Source: Geitlerinema sp. P-1104
Lineage (GTDB): Bacteria; Cyanobacteriota; Cyanobacteriia; Cyanobacteriales; Geitlerinemataceae
Assembly: GCA_012911965.1 (NCBI GenBank)
Contig: SMDP01000005.1
Span: 1-40,245, forward strand
DNA length: 40,245 bases
Direction of reading: 5' to 3'
In this document: piece by piece, positions 23,281-32,096 of the stretch
Layout of the letters: every line of letters starts with the position of its first letter
Position numbering within the stretch: the stretch's first letter is position 1
Made by a program: the position numbers and the translations under genes
Notes under the pieces: model-generated
Told to the model about the DNA's origin: nothing
Seen by the model: the letters and a program-made list of their open reading frames with translations, nothing else
Database searches by the model: none

Positions 23281-24105
23281 CTAGGCCAGCAGCGTCCCCT
23301 CCAAGACCGTAACCGCTTGTCCTCCTAAAACCACTCGTTCCGCATCTCGTCGTACCCGCACAATCCCTCCCCGAGGTGAGGCTTGATAGGCCAATAACTG
23401 CATCTTCTTGAGTTTGCGTCCCCAATAGGGCCCTAAACAACAGTGGGCTGATCCGGTCACCGGATCTTCATTAATTCCCATTCTGGGGGCAAAGAAGCGG
23501 GAGATAAAGTCATAGTCCCCCTGACTTCTGGAGTTAAGCCGCATTCCCTGACTGCGACTGGTGACAATCACCCCTTGACAGGGAAGTTGGGCCAGTTGCG
23601 CAAAATCCGGTGTGAGATCTTCCACATCGTCGGGGTTGGCCACTTCCACAAGCCAATAGTCTAAGACACTCTCACCGATAAATAAGGGGATCACCCCCAA
23701 CGCCGCTTCCAGTTTGGGAATCATCGGGTCTTTGGCGGAACGCTGGACCACCGGCGCGGCGGGAAAGTCCAGTTCAATCCAGGATTGCTGACGTTCCGCC
23801 CTCAGGTCACCGCTACGGGTGTAAAACCCGATTGAGGTGCTAGCCGGGACCAATCCTGTTTCCCAGAGAGCGTGAGCGGCGGCTAGGGTGGCGTGGCCGC
23901 AAAGATCTACTTCTGTGGTGGGGGTGAACCAGCGCAGACGAAAGCCGCGACCCTCCCGGTGCAAAAACGCCGTTTCTGAGAGATTCATCTCCGCCGCCAC
24001 CGACTGCATCCAAGACTCCTCTACCGCCCGGTCTAGCAGACAGACCGCCGCTGGATTTCCCCCATAGGGGCGATCGCTGAACGCATCAATTTGTAAGAGT
24101 TTCAT
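23281..24105 (-). CDS. PhzF-family isomerase
   Basis: This 274-residue protein is of the PhzF/diaminopimelate-epimerase-like fold. Signatures are the start QIDAFSDRPYGGNPAAVC, the catalytic-type Glu in MNLSETAFL, the turn DLCGHATLAAAHAL, and the C-terminal DPVTGSAHCCLGPYW. PhzF itself isomerises a phenazine precursor, but most chromosomal members have unknown substrates, and no phenazine genes are nearby. The short internal duplication typical of this family (DLCGHAT versus DPVTGSAHC) is present. It is divergent from tpiA across about 200 bp and sits 54 bp upstream of the PAS-GAF kinase, possibly on one transcript. Length is normal. Confidence 0.88.
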   Translation of the reverse strand: MKLLQIDAFSDRPYGGNPAAVCLLDRAVEESWMQSVAAEMNLSETAFLHREGRGFRLRWFTPTTEVDLCGHATLAAAHALWETGLVPASTSIGFYTRSGDLRAERQQSWIELDFPAAPVVQRSAKDPMIPKLEAALGVIPLFIGESVLDYWLVEVANPDDVEDLTPDFAQLAQLPCQGVIVTSRSQGMRLNSRSQGDYDFISRFFAPRMGINEDPVTGSAHCCLGPYWGRKLKKMQLLAYQASPRGGIVRVRRDAERVVLGGQAVTVLEGTLLA

Positions 24106-24311
24106 GATTTCCTGACCGCTGCGATCACTAAAACTACCTCGGGAAAACTGGCTTTAAGTCTAGCAAAGTGCTGTTCCTCCAAGGGCCCCTGGTCGGGCGA
24201 TCGCCCCTCACCCCCCACTGAGCCACCCCATTGGCTATTGCACCATTGTCCCCAAAACGTTCTACACTAAAGGGTGCTTTTGTTGTCTCATGGAGAAAAC
24301 TGTTGTCACCC

Positions 24312-25040
24312 GTGCGGAAAACTGTTCTAGCTGGTAACTGGAAAATGTACAAAACCCAGGCCGAAGCCCTGGAGTTTTTGAAGGGGTTTGTCTCTCACCT
24401 CGAAGACACCCCCGATGAGCGAGATGTAATTCTCTGTGTTCCTTACACCGCTTTGGGAAGCCTCTCGAAGAACTTGCATGGGGGACGGGTGCGTCTTGGC
24501 GCTCAGAACGTCCATTGGGAAGACTGCGGTGCCTTCACCGGGGAAATCTCCGCCCCCATGTTGACGGAATTAGGGGTCGATTATGTGGTCGTCGGCCATA
24601 GTGAACGGCGCGAGTATTTCGCAGAAACCGACGAAACCGTCAACCGTCGCCTCAAAGCCGCCCAAGCCGGAGGACTGACCCCCATTCTCTGCGTCGGGGA
24701 AACCAAGGCCCAACGAGATGCCGGAGAAACAGAAGCCCATATCTTTTCTCAGTTGGAGAACGGGTTGGTTGATGTGGATCAGAACAAGTTGATTATCGCC
24801 TATGAACCGATTTGGGCCATTGGGACCGGCGATACCTGTGAAGCAACCGAGGCCAATCGGGTGATTGGCTTGATTCGTTCCAAACTCACCAATGCTGATG
24901 TTCCCATTCAATATGGCGGGTCCGTCAAACCCGCCAATGTCGATGAGATTATGGCTCAACCCGAAATTGATGGGGCCCTCGTCGGTGGCGCGAGTTTGGA
25001 ACCCGAAAGCTTTGCTCGCATTGTCAACTACAAAGCGTAG
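24312..25040 (+). CDS. tpiA: Triosephosphate isomerase
   Basis: This 242-residue TIM-barrel enzyme interconverts dihydroxyacetone phosphate and glyceraldehyde 3-phosphate in glycolysis and the Calvin cycle. Active-site residues are present: Asn9 and Lys11 in AGNWKMYK, the electrophilic His in VVGHSERR, the catalytic Glu in [11 protein letters not shown], and the phosphate-binding GGSVKP and LVGGASLEP loops. I chose GTG at 24312, giving [16 protein letters not shown], because family members begin there; the open frame extends 27 codons further without family resemblance. A ribosome binding site is not obvious. A strong intrinsic terminator follows about 70 bases downstream. Confidence 0.96.
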   Translation: MRKTVLAGNWKMYKTQAEALEFLKGFVSHLEDTPDERDVILCVPYTALGSLSKNLHGGRVRLGAQNVHWEDCGAFTGEISAPMLTELGVDYVVVGHSERREYFAETDETVNRRLKAAQAGGLTPILCVGETKAQRDAGETEAHIFSQLENGLVDVDQNKLIIAYEPIWAIGTGDTCEATEANRVIGLIRSKLTNADVPIQYGGSVKPANVDEIMAQPEIDGALVGGASLEPESFARIVNYKA

Positions 25041-25073
25041 CAACAGCTCAGGTTCACTTAAAAATCTGTTAAG

Positions 25074-25109
25074 TTTGTAACGTTTTTTTGGGTTTTTGTA
25101 ACGTTTTTT
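25074..25109. repeat. Two direct copies of a 15-bp T-rich word downstream of tpiA
   Basis: TTTGTAACGTTTTTT occurs at 25074-25088 and 25095-25109, exactly 21 bp apart (two helical turns), between the tpiA stop and its terminator. Function unknown. Confidence 0.75.
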
Positions 25110-25110
25110 C

Positions 25111-25152
25111 AAATAGCGGCGGCTTGAGGTTTCGAGTCGTCGCTATTTTTTG
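25111..25152 (+). terminator. Intrinsic terminator of tpiA
   Basis: AAATAGCG pairs with CGCTATTT, extended by GCGGCT/AGTCGT with two G-U pairs, giving a stem of about 14 bp, followed by a run of T (25145-25151). Confidence 0.85.
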
Positions 25153-25261
25153 GCTTCAGCCTGGCTCATTTTTAACAAAACTTGAAGAACCCTCACGGTT
25201 TCGGGGATTTCGCTTAATCTAGGAATACATTAAGACCGCTTGTCAGATCTACTGGATTCTC

Positions 25262-25576
25262 ATGGAAAACTTTGAAAACTATCGACTCAAATGTACCCTC
25301 AGCTTTGGCGACATTTACGGTCAAATCATCATTTGGCTCATTGTCATCTTCCTCAGCCTGGCCTCAGCCCTAGCCCTCTGGAGTACAGAACGCCAAGTTT
25401 ACGCCCTGTTAACCATGGGCTTGATTGTCGTCTTATCACTTCCGTTTCTGCTGTTCGCCTTTGTCACCACCTTGCTGAACCACATTGAAGTCAACGCCAT
25501 CGATCCAGCAGCAGAAACCTCCAAGTTTGCCGGAAAACGCCCCCCCAGCGAAAAACCCGCCCAGGCCACCGGCTAA
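25262..25576 (+). CDS. Small membrane protein of unknown function
   Basis: This 104-residue product has two transmembrane helices (about residues 19-42, IYGQIIIWLIVIFLSLASALALW, and 47-72, VYALLTMGLIVVLSLPFLLFAFVTTL) flanked by a short acidic N-terminus and a polar C-terminal tail with KRPPSEKPAQ. It is preceded by an AT-rich region with TTAAT and ACATTAAGA, but no clear -35/-10 pair. Codon use and composition match neighbours. I do not recognise the family; a cyanobacteria-restricted thylakoid or plasma-membrane protein is possible. It stands alone between the tpiA terminator and the repeat tract before sdhA. Confidence 0.65.
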   Translation: MENFENYRLKCTLSFGDIYGQIIIWLIVIFLSLASALALWSTERQVYALLTMGLIVVLSLPFLLFAFVTTLLNHIEVNAIDPAAETSKFAGKRPPSEKPAQATG

Positions 25577-25617
25577 CCCCCGGCCCAAGACCCCCTGATC
25601 ATGTCACAATAGGGATA

Positions 25618-25781
25618 GGAAGGCAGTAGGCAGCAGGCAGCAGGCAATAGGGGCAAGACAACAGTTTTTCAATTGTCGATTGCCTTCCCCTCCCAGGAGG
25701 GGTCAGGCCGACTCTACTGCCTATTGCCTTCTTCCCCCCTATTGCCTTCTTCCCCCTGTTCCCTGTTCCCTTCTTCCCCCC
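25618..25781. repeat. Repeat tract forming the sdhA upstream region
   Basis: AGGCAG-type heptamers (about 25621-25650) face CTACTGCC/CTATTGCC/TTCCCTG heptamers (about 25718-25781) in inverted orientation, with the palindrome CCCCTCC-CA-GGAGGGG (25687-25702) between. The tract runs directly into the ATG of sdhA, leaving no visible ribosome binding site. Open frames extending the sdhA coding region into it are repeat-derived. Confidence 0.8.
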
Positions 25782-27509
25782 ATGCTGCAACATGATGTCA
25801 TCATTGTCGGTGGTGGACTCGCCGGAAGCCGCGCCGCCGTCGAAATCGCCCGCACCGATTCCCACCTCAACATTGCCGTCGTCGCCAAAACTCACCCCAT
25901 CCGATCGCACTCCGTCGCCGCCCAGGGAGGCATCGCCGCCACCCTCAAAAACGTCGATTCTCAAGATTCCTGGAAAGCCCACGCCTTTGATACCGTCAAA
26001 GGATCTGATTATCTAGCCGATCAGGATGCCGTCGCCTTACTCACCCAAGAAGCCCCCAATGTGGTCATCGACTTGGAACATATGGGGGTGTTGTTCTCCC
26101 GCCTAGAGGATGGCCGCATCGCCCAACGGGCCTTTGGCGGCCATTCCCATAACCGCACCTGTTACGCCGCTGATAAAACCGGCCATGCCATTCTTCATGA
26201 ACTGGTCAATAATCTGCGTCGCTATGGGGTGACCATTTACGATGAATGGTATGTGATGCGTCCCATTCTTGAAGACGGAGAGGCCAAGGGCCTAGTCATG
26301 TATCACCTCGAAAGCGGACAGATTGAGGTGGTTCGCGCCAAAGCCGTGATGTTTGCTACAGGTGGCTATGGACGGGCCTTTAATACCACCTCCAATGATT
26401 ATGCCTCGACTGGAGATGGTTTGGGGATGGCAGCGGTGGCGGGCCTGCCCCTCGAAGATATGGAGTTTGTTCAGTTTCACCCCACGGGGTTATATCCTGT
26501 TGGAGTCTTGATTTCTGAGGCGGTTCGCGGTGAAGGGGCCTATCTACGCAACGCCCACGGCGATCGCTTTATGGAACAGTATGCCCCCAGTAAGATGGAA
26601 CTGGCCCCACGGGATATTACCTCCCGGGCCATCGCCACGGAGATTCGCCAAGGACGTGGTATCAACCCCGATGGCAGTCCCGGCGGATCCTATGTCCATC
26701 TGGATTTGCGCCACATGGGACGGGAAAAAATTATGAGTCGGGTTCCCTTCTGTTGGGAAGAAGCCCATCGCCTCGTTGGGGTGGATGCAGTCCATGAACC
26801 GATGCCCGTTCGTCCCACGGCCCATTATTCTATGGGTGGCATTCCCACCAATACTCGCGGCCAGGTGCGCCAAGGTCCCCAACGCTTCGTCAGCGGCTTC
26901 TATGCGGCTGGAGAATGTGCCTGTGTCTCCGTCCATGGGGGGAACCGTTTGGGCAGTAATTCCCTGCTTGAATGCGTCGTTTATGGCAAGCTGACGGGGG
27001 CGGCGATCGCTGAAGATGTCCAGTCCCGCAAATTGCCGGAGTTGGACGAACGACCCTATATTGAGGCGGCGAAACGACGCTTACAGGACTTGTGCGATCG
27101 CCAAGGGGAGTATCGCATCAACGAAGTTCGTCAACGGCTTCAGGACACCATGAGCGAGTTTTGTGGGGTATTCCGCAGTCAGGAGTTGATGCAGCAGGGG
27201 TTAGATGAACTCGGGGCGATCGCCCAACAGGTACAACAGATCCATCTCGATGATCGCGGCACTCTTTGGAATACCGAACTCATCGAAGCTATGGAACTCG
27301 ACAATCTCCTGATTGTGGCCCAAACCATCCTCCATTCTGCCTTCAACCGCCGAGAAAGTCGTGGCGCCCATTTCCGGGAAGATTACCCCAATCGCAATGA
27401 CGGGGACTTCCTCCACCATACCCTGGCCTATCACTCGACCGCTGGGGTGGATATTGTCCCCATGTCGGTCAATCTTAGTCTCTTTGAACCCCAAGAACGG
27501 AAGTATTAA
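25782..27509 (+). CDS. sdhA: Succinate dehydrogenase/fumarate reductase flavoprotein subunit
   Basis: This 575-residue subunit oxidises succinate and passes electrons toward the plastoquinone pool. FAD binding is shown by DVIIVGGGLAGSRAAVEIA, and His43 in RSHSVAAQGG is the covalent flavin ligand. Substrate-site motifs are FGGHSHNRTCY, the catalytic-type Arg region FHPTGLYP...SEAVRGEGAYL, HYSMGGIPTN, and the C-terminal Arg/His motif NRRESRGAHFREDYPNRND. I chose ATG 25782 because it gives the length of cyanobacterial SdhA; the frame continues upstream for 34 codons but only through repeats. sdhB is not adjacent, as is common in cyanobacteria. A HicAB pair follows. Confidence 0.95.
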   Translation: MLQHDVIIVGGGLAGSRAAVEIARTDSHLNIAVVAKTHPIRSHSVAAQGGIAATLKNVDSQDSWKAHAFDTVKGSDYLADQDAVALLTQEAPNVVIDLEHMGVLFSRLEDGRIAQRAFGGHSHNRTCYAADKTGHAILHELVNNLRRYGVTIYDEWYVMRPILEDGEAKGLVMYHLESGQIEVVRAKAVMFATGGYGRAFNTTSNDYASTGDGLGMAAVAGLPLEDMEFVQFHPTGLYPVGVLISEAVRGEGAYLRNAHGDRFMEQYAPSKMELAPRDITSRAIATEIRQGRGINPDGSPGGSYVHLDLRHMGREKIMSRVPFCWEEAHRLVGVDAVHEPMPVRPTAHYSMGGIPTNTRGQVRQGPQRFVSGFYAAGECACVSVHGGNRLGSNSLLECVVYGKLTGAAIAEDVQSRKLPELDERPYIEAAKRRLQDLCDRQGEYRINEVRQRLQDTMSEFCGVFRSQELMQQGLDELGAIAQQVQQIHLDDRGTLWNTELIEAMELDNLLIVAQTILHSAFNRRESRGAHFREDYPNRNDGDFLHHTLAYHSTAGVDIVPMSVNLSLFEPQERKY

Positions 27510-27565
27510 TAAGATGTTAAAGGTGAAGTTACCCGACTCACTTTCAATAGTCCCCTTAGTTGGCG

Positions 27566-27778
27566 ATGCCCCAAAAAATTAGAGACCTCAAGAAGAAGCT
27601 ACGACAAATCGGTTTTGTCGAAGTTCCTGGGAAAGGAAGTCATACGAACTGGATTCACCGTTTCTATCAGGGGAAACTAACCATCTCAGGGAAAGCAAAT
27701 GATGATGCTAAACCCTATCAGGAGAAAGCTGTGAATCAAGCCATAATGGAGGTTCAATCAAAGAATCATGATGAATAA
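27566..27778 (+). CDS. hicA: HicA-type mRNA interferase toxin
   Basis: This 70-residue toxin has the double-stranded-RNA-binding-like fold of HicA, which cleaves mRNA when free of HicB. Marks are MPQKIRDLKKKLRQIGF and GKGSHTNWIH with the catalytic-type His, followed by KLTISGKANDDAKPYQEKAV, the typical C-terminal half of this subgroup. The ATG at 27566 is used; a TTG two codons earlier is the alternative. The last 11 bases overlap hicB, with the toxin gene first. It lies 56 bp downstream of sdhA in slightly AT-richer sequence, consistent with acquisition as a small module. Confidence 0.88.
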   Translation: MPQKIRDLKKKLRQIGFVEVPGKGSHTNWIHRFYQGKLTISGKANDDAKPYQEKAVNQAIMEVQSKNHDE

Positions 27779-27992
27779 CTTGAAATACAGAATTATGGTT
27801 CAGTGGTCAGACGATGATAACTGTTTTCTAGTTGGCTTCCCTGACTTTCCAGGACAAGAGTGGCGAACTCATGGGGAGACCTATGAAGAGGCACTCAGAA
27901 ATGGAACCGAGGCCTTAGAATCCCTTGTCATGGCATACCAATCTATGGGTGAACCCTTACCGGAACCCCAAACGCTCCCCATGATCTCCTAA
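27768..27992 (+). CDS. hicB: HicB-family antitoxin
   Basis: This 74-residue antitoxin neutralises HicA. The partial RNase H-like fold is visible: RIMVQWSDDDNCFLVGFPDFPG, then WRTHGETYEEALRNGTEALESLV and the tail GEPLPEPQTL. There is no clear added DNA-binding domain at the C-terminus, so autoregulation may be weak or indirect. It overlaps hicA by 11 bp. A second ATG lies directly after the first (27771). Convergent with the cyclase gene 57 bp away. Confidence 0.88.
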   Translation: MMNNLKYRIMVQWSDDDNCFLVGFPDFPGQEWRTHGETYEEALRNGTEALESLVMAYQSMGEPLPEPQTLPMIS

Positions 27993-28049
27993 TGAATGTC
28001 TAGGTTTCATCCTTAAACCCTGGCGGTTCAGAAGAGAACGACATAATCG

Positions 28050-30944
28050 TTAGACTTCCCCTAGGCGATCGCACAGCCAATAGGTCATCATCTTACCTCG
28101 TCCTTTGATGTCTAATAATCCCCGAGGCTCTAGGATATAACGCCCTTGTAACATCTCATAGGTTTTCTGAGTGACTTGAATGTTGCCCGCCTGGCCCTGG
28201 GATTCCATGCGGCTGGCGACATTCACCGTATCTCCCCATAAATCATAGGCAAATTTACGAATGCCAATCACTCCCGCCACCACGGGCCCCGTATTGATGC
28301 CAATTCGCAGTTGGAAAGAGAGATTATGTTTTTGGTTAAACTCATCAATGGCCCATTGCATTTCTAGGGCCATTTCGGCGATCGCCCCCGCATGATCCTC
28401 CATCGGCATCGGTAGCCCCCCAGCCACCATATAGGCATCCCCAATTGTTTTAATTTTTTCGAGACGATAGGCCAACGCTAATTGATCAAACGTTGAAAAA
28501 ATCTCATTCAATATCGCCACTAACTTGGAGGGAGTCATCTGGGCAGAAACTGTGGTAAAGTCCACTAAATCCGCAAACATAATCGTAGCTTCCTCAAACC
28601 GTTCGGCGATAGAGGTTTGGTCTTGTTTGAGTTGTTCAGCGATTTTACGCGGTAGCACATTTAATAACAAACTCTCTGACTTCTCCTGTTCCACCCGTAG
28701 GGCTTCTTCCGCCAGCTTACGCTTGGTGATTTCTTGTACTGTTCCCTCATAGTACAACACACGCCCCTGAAAATCTCTAACCGTTCGGGCATTTTCAGAT
28801 GTCCAAATAACACTGCCATCCTTGCAATACACCTGTAACTCAAACTCAACAATTGAGCCTTCATCCTCCAGACGACTAATAAACTCCAGACGGCGATCGC
28901 GATCGACATATAAATCCCGACCCACATCCCGAACATTTGCCTGCAAGTCTTCGAGAGAGTCATAGCCATACATCTGAATTAAGGCCGGATTAGCACTGAC
29001 ATATTGACCCTCAGGAGTCGTTTGATAAATGCCCTCCGCCGCATTCTCGAAAATACTACGATACTTCTCTTCAGCTTCTTGTAAAGCATTTAAAACACGA
29101 CGACGCTCAGTGATATTACGAGCCACCCAAATCACACAATTATCGGGAAGAGGGGACACCGTCGCCGCAAACCAAACCTCAGACATTTCCTCTATCTCTG
29201 GGTCATCAATTTCTAGATTATATTCTAAGTTTACAGTTTCTCCGGTATTTAAGGCTCGCTGAATATGACTGACAAAAATACTGGCTTGCGTCGGGGGGAG
29301 AACTTCATAAACGCTCTTGCCAACTCGGTCTTGTTTCGGACTATACAGAACTTCGGAATTTGTTGAGACAATTCTAACGTAGCGTCCTTGAGCATCAAAC
29401 ACGGTAATCGTGTCCGTCATCGCCTGAAATAGCGCCCGCAACTCCGCTTCAGAGTTGCGTAGGGCGGCTTCAATCCGCTGACGTTCGCCAATTTCTAACA
29501 TCAATCGTTCATTAGCTTGACGTAAAGCCGCAGTCCGTTCTTCTACCCGAATTTCTAGGTCTTCATTGGCTTTCTGTAACGACTCTTCTGCCCGTTTACG
29601 CTCCGTAATGTCTTCAACAGTTCCCTCGTAATAGAGGAGGCTATCTCCTTCATTATCCCAAACCAACCGCGCATTCTCGGAAATCCAAACAACACTGCCA
29701 TCTTGACGATAAATCTGTTGTTCAAAGCCGATGACTTGACCCTGTTGATGGAGGGTTTCTAGGAAATATTGCCGTTTTTGAATATCTACATAGAGCAGGC
29801 GATCGCCACAACTGAGATTATTAATTAAATCTTCAGGGGACTCATAGCCATAAATACGAGCCAGGGCTGGATTGGCATTGAGATAAGTGCCAGAAGGGGA
29901 AATCTGATAAATTCCCTCGACCGCATTTTCAAATAAAGTTCGATATTTGGCTTCAGCTTCCTTGAGAGCTTGAATGGCTCGATGGCGCTCCGTAACATCA
30001 ATTCCCACCGTAAAAGCTGCACGCCCTTCATCATATTTCTGGGCCGCAATTAGATAACTATGGATTTCTCCATGAACTTTTGCCGTAATTTCCTGGCAAT
30101 GTTCTGTAGCCTCACTCGCAAAGAACTCCTCCAAGAATCCCTGGAAGAGATCACTGGTTTGTAAGAAACCAATCTCCTGATCCACAAACGCTTCCGGCAG
30201 CAAATTATAGGTTTTAGCCAGATGACGGTTCACCCCCAAATAGCGTAAGTCAGAGCTAATCCAGGACACCATCCCCGGAACAGCCTCTAAAATCGCCTGG
30301 AGTTGGTCTTTGGCAGCCCGTAGGTCATTTTCTGCCTGGCGGCGTTCCGTGATGTCTATACCCACCGTAAACGCCGCGCGATCGCCATCATATTTCTGCG
30401 CCACAATCAGGAAATCACGCAGTTCTCCATGAACCCGCGTCGAGACTTCACAGGTGGCATCATCAGCATTACTCTCAAAAAACGACTTCATGAAATCATG
30501 AAAATCATGACTGGCCCGCAAAAAGCCGATACCCTTACCGATGAAGTTCTCTGGTTCCGCATTAAACATCTGGGCCAACTGACGATTGACCCCTAAATAG
30601 CGCAAATCGCGGCTAATCCAAGATACCACCCCCGGAACTGCATCCAGAACCGCCTCTAGTTGCTCTTTTGCCGAACGTAACGCCTGTTCCGCCTGAGTAT
30701 GCTTAACAATTTCCGCCACCAGTTGATCATTGGCTTCTACCAAGGCCGCCGTCCGTTCATCAAGTTGGGATTGCAGCGTCTCATCCGTTAACCGTGACTC
30801 ATCCGGTTCCTGTTGGGCCTCTTGCTGCTGGTTTTCTAGGGCTTCAACACGTTGACGGAGATAGGCTAACTCCTGAATTAGTTGTGTTTTGGGTTTATCT
30901 TCGTCTCTCATGACGTTGCGTCGTTGAACGGGTGAGGAAGTCAT
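28050..30944 (-). CDS. Multi-PAS class III adenylate cyclase
   Basis: This 964-residue soluble protein starts with a coiled coil (about 15-95), then five PAS domains (about 95-205, 210-325, 330-455, 505-615, 620-745), each ending in D-I-T-E-R-type linkers, and a C-terminal class III cyclase domain from about 763. Metal Asp residues are D792 (FADLVDFT) and D836 (TIGDAYM). The purine-specifying pair is Lys832 and Asp901 (YDLWGD), the adenylate-type combination, and the transition-state Asn908 and Arg912 are in NVASR. It should therefore make cAMP. PAS1/PAS2 are close relatives of each other, as are PAS3/PAS5, indicating internal duplication. It stands alone, facing hicB convergently. Confidence 0.93.
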   Translation of the reverse strand: MTSSPVQRRNVMRDEDKPKTQLIQELAYLRQRVEALENQQQEAQQEPDESRLTDETLQSQLDERTAALVEANDQLVAEIVKHTQAEQALRSAKEQLEAVLDAVPGVVSWISRDLRYLGVNRQLAQMFNAEPENFIGKGIGFLRASHDFHDFMKSFFESNADDATCEVSTRVHGELRDFLIVAQKYDGDRAAFTVGIDITERRQAENDLRAAKDQLQAILEAVPGMVSWISSDLRYLGVNRHLAKTYNLLPEAFVDQEIGFLQTSDLFQGFLEEFFASEATEHCQEITAKVHGEIHSYLIAAQKYDEGRAAFTVGIDVTERHRAIQALKEAEAKYRTLFENAVEGIYQISPSGTYLNANPALARIYGYESPEDLINNLSCGDRLLYVDIQKRQYFLETLHQQGQVIGFEQQIYRQDGSVVWISENARLVWDNEGDSLLYYEGTVEDITERKRAEESLQKANEDLEIRVEERTAALRQANERLMLEIGERQRIEAALRNSEAELRALFQAMTDTITVFDAQGRYVRIVSTNSEVLYSPKQDRVGKSVYEVLPPTQASIFVSHIQRALNTGETVNLEYNLEIDDPEIEEMSEVWFAATVSPLPDNCVIWVARNITERRRVLNALQEAEEKYRSIFENAAEGIYQTTPEGQYVSANPALIQMYGYDSLEDLQANVRDVGRDLYVDRDRRLEFISRLEDEGSIVEFELQVYCKDGSVIWTSENARTVRDFQGRVLYYEGTVQEITKRKLAEEALRVEQEKSESLLLNVLPRKIAEQLKQDQTSIAERFEEATIMFADLVDFTTVSAQMTPSKLVAILNEIFSTFDQLALAYRLEKIKTIGDAYMVAGGLPMPMEDHAGAIAEMALEMQWAIDEFNQKHNLSFQLRIGINTGPVVAGVIGIRKFAYDLWGDTVNVASRMESQGQAGNIQVTQKTYEMLQGRYILEPRGLLDIKGRGKMMTYWLCDRLGEV

Positions 30945-31412
30945 TGCTGTACCTTAGCTGTTGGTAGTTCACCGGCCAGCCTGACATTCAGTCTGCTGCG
31001 GTATGCACCCTACGATTTCGTCAAACACTCATCACCAAGGCGATCGCCGTAGATTGAGTTGACGAGTTAGCCCCCTGAATTTCTGTAAATGCTCTGAAGC
31101 TACCATTCTAGTCCACTCACCCACTGCACCTTCAACGGAGCCTAGACGCAAAGTCGCAGGTTCTTCCTGGCCTTTTCAGGGGATTGGCCTCAGTTTCCGG
31201 GGATTTCAGGACACGACTCCCCCACTTCATTCAGCCTAACCCGTTTCGCCAAAAGACCGATTGCGATCGCCACCCCCGAGGACTCTCACCAAACAGCCCC
31301 CCACAGTCACCCGCTTCTGTAGCGTTTCTTAACAACCCATAGCTCAAATTCCCAAAAATTTTGTATCCTAACGGACGTGGTTTAAGAATTCGCCTCAGAG
31401 CGAATAGAGTTC
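30945..31412. other. Divergent intergenic region between cyclase and hemJ
   Basis: This 468-bp spacer contains no ORF or RNA gene that I can support. HIP1-type GCGATCGC sites occur at about 31041 and 31263. Close to hemJ is a 6-bp inverted repeat ATTCGC-CTCAGA-GCGAAT (31388-31405), eight bases before the ATG. An AT-rich stretch at about 31345-31370 (AAAAATTTTGTATCCT) is the likeliest promoter area for hemJ. Confidence 0.45.
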
Positions 31413-31973
31413 ATGGCTTACCTGTGGTACAAAGCATTTCATCTCATTGGCATCGTCGTCTGGTTTGCTGGCCTGTTTTATCTAGTACGTCTATTTATCT
31501 ATCACGTTGAAGCCGATGCCGAACCCGAACCCGCCAGTTCCATCCTAAAAAATCAATATCAAATCATGGAAAAGCGGTTATACAACATTATCACAACCCC
31601 AGGAATGATTGTCACCGCAGCCATGGCCATCGGCATCATCAGCACCAATCCCGACATCATGAAATCAAGCTGGCTTCATATCAAATTAGGATTTGTTGCC
31701 ATCTTAATTGCCTATCACTTCTATTGCGGCTCCCTAATGAAAAAACTAGAACAGGGAGAATGTAAATGGTCGAGTAAACAGCTTCGCGCCCTAAACGAAG
31801 CCCCAACACTCCTCTTACTCGTCATCGTCATGTTAGCCGTATTTAAAAACAACTTCCCCACCACAACCGCCCCCTGGCTCGTCTTCGGCGCAGTCGTTCT
31901 AATGGCAGCCACCATTCAGCTCTACGCCCGCAAACGTCGCCTCGACAAAGAACGACTCAGCCTAGACAGTTAA
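31413..31973 (+). CDS. hemJ: Protoporphyrinogen oxidase HemJ
   Basis: This 186-residue integral membrane protein oxidises protoporphyrinogen IX to protoporphyrin IX, the last common step of haem and chlorophyll synthesis. Four hydrophobic segments are visible. Conserved features are the N-terminal YKAFHLIGIVVWFAGLFYLVRLFIYHVEA with its histidines and WFAGLFYLVRLF motif, the MEKRLYNIITTPGM stretch, WLHIKLGFV and the NEAPTLLLLVIVMLAVFK segment. Length is typical of the HemJ family (UPF0093). A small hairpin lies just before the ATG. No hem genes are adjacent. Confidence 0.95.
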   Translation: MAYLWYKAFHLIGIVVWFAGLFYLVRLFIYHVEADAEPEPASSILKNQYQIMEKRLYNIITTPGMIVTAAMAIGIISTNPDIMKSSWLHIKLGFVAILIAYHFYCGSLMKKLEQGECKWSSKQLRALNEAPTLLLLVIVMLAVFKNNFPTTTAPWLVFGAVVLMAATIQLYARKRRLDKERLSLDS

Positions 31974-32052
31974 CCCGCCATCTAAGCACCTCCTGAGAGA
32001 GATGAGAGCGAGGTAATCCCCATTACCTCCTCTTCCTCCTCCCCCTCCTCTT

Positions 32053-32096
32053 CTCTGTGTCCTCTGTGTCTCTGTGGTTCCCCCTATTGCCCCCTA
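32053..32096. repeat. Interspersed CTCTGTGTCC element with CTATTGCC words
   Basis: The element at 32053-32084 begins CTCTGTGTCCTCTGTG, ends TGTGGTTCCCCC, and is followed by two CTATTGCCCC units. Related copies are at 34236-34268 and, interrupted, at 34886-34935. The last CTA (32094-32096) is the complement of the stop codon of the hydrolase on the minus strand. Confidence 0.8.

Noticed and set aside
25680..25781. Upstream extension of SdhA by 34 residues
   Set aside because: The extension is encoded by heptamer repeats; starting at 25782 gives the normal family length and N-terminus.
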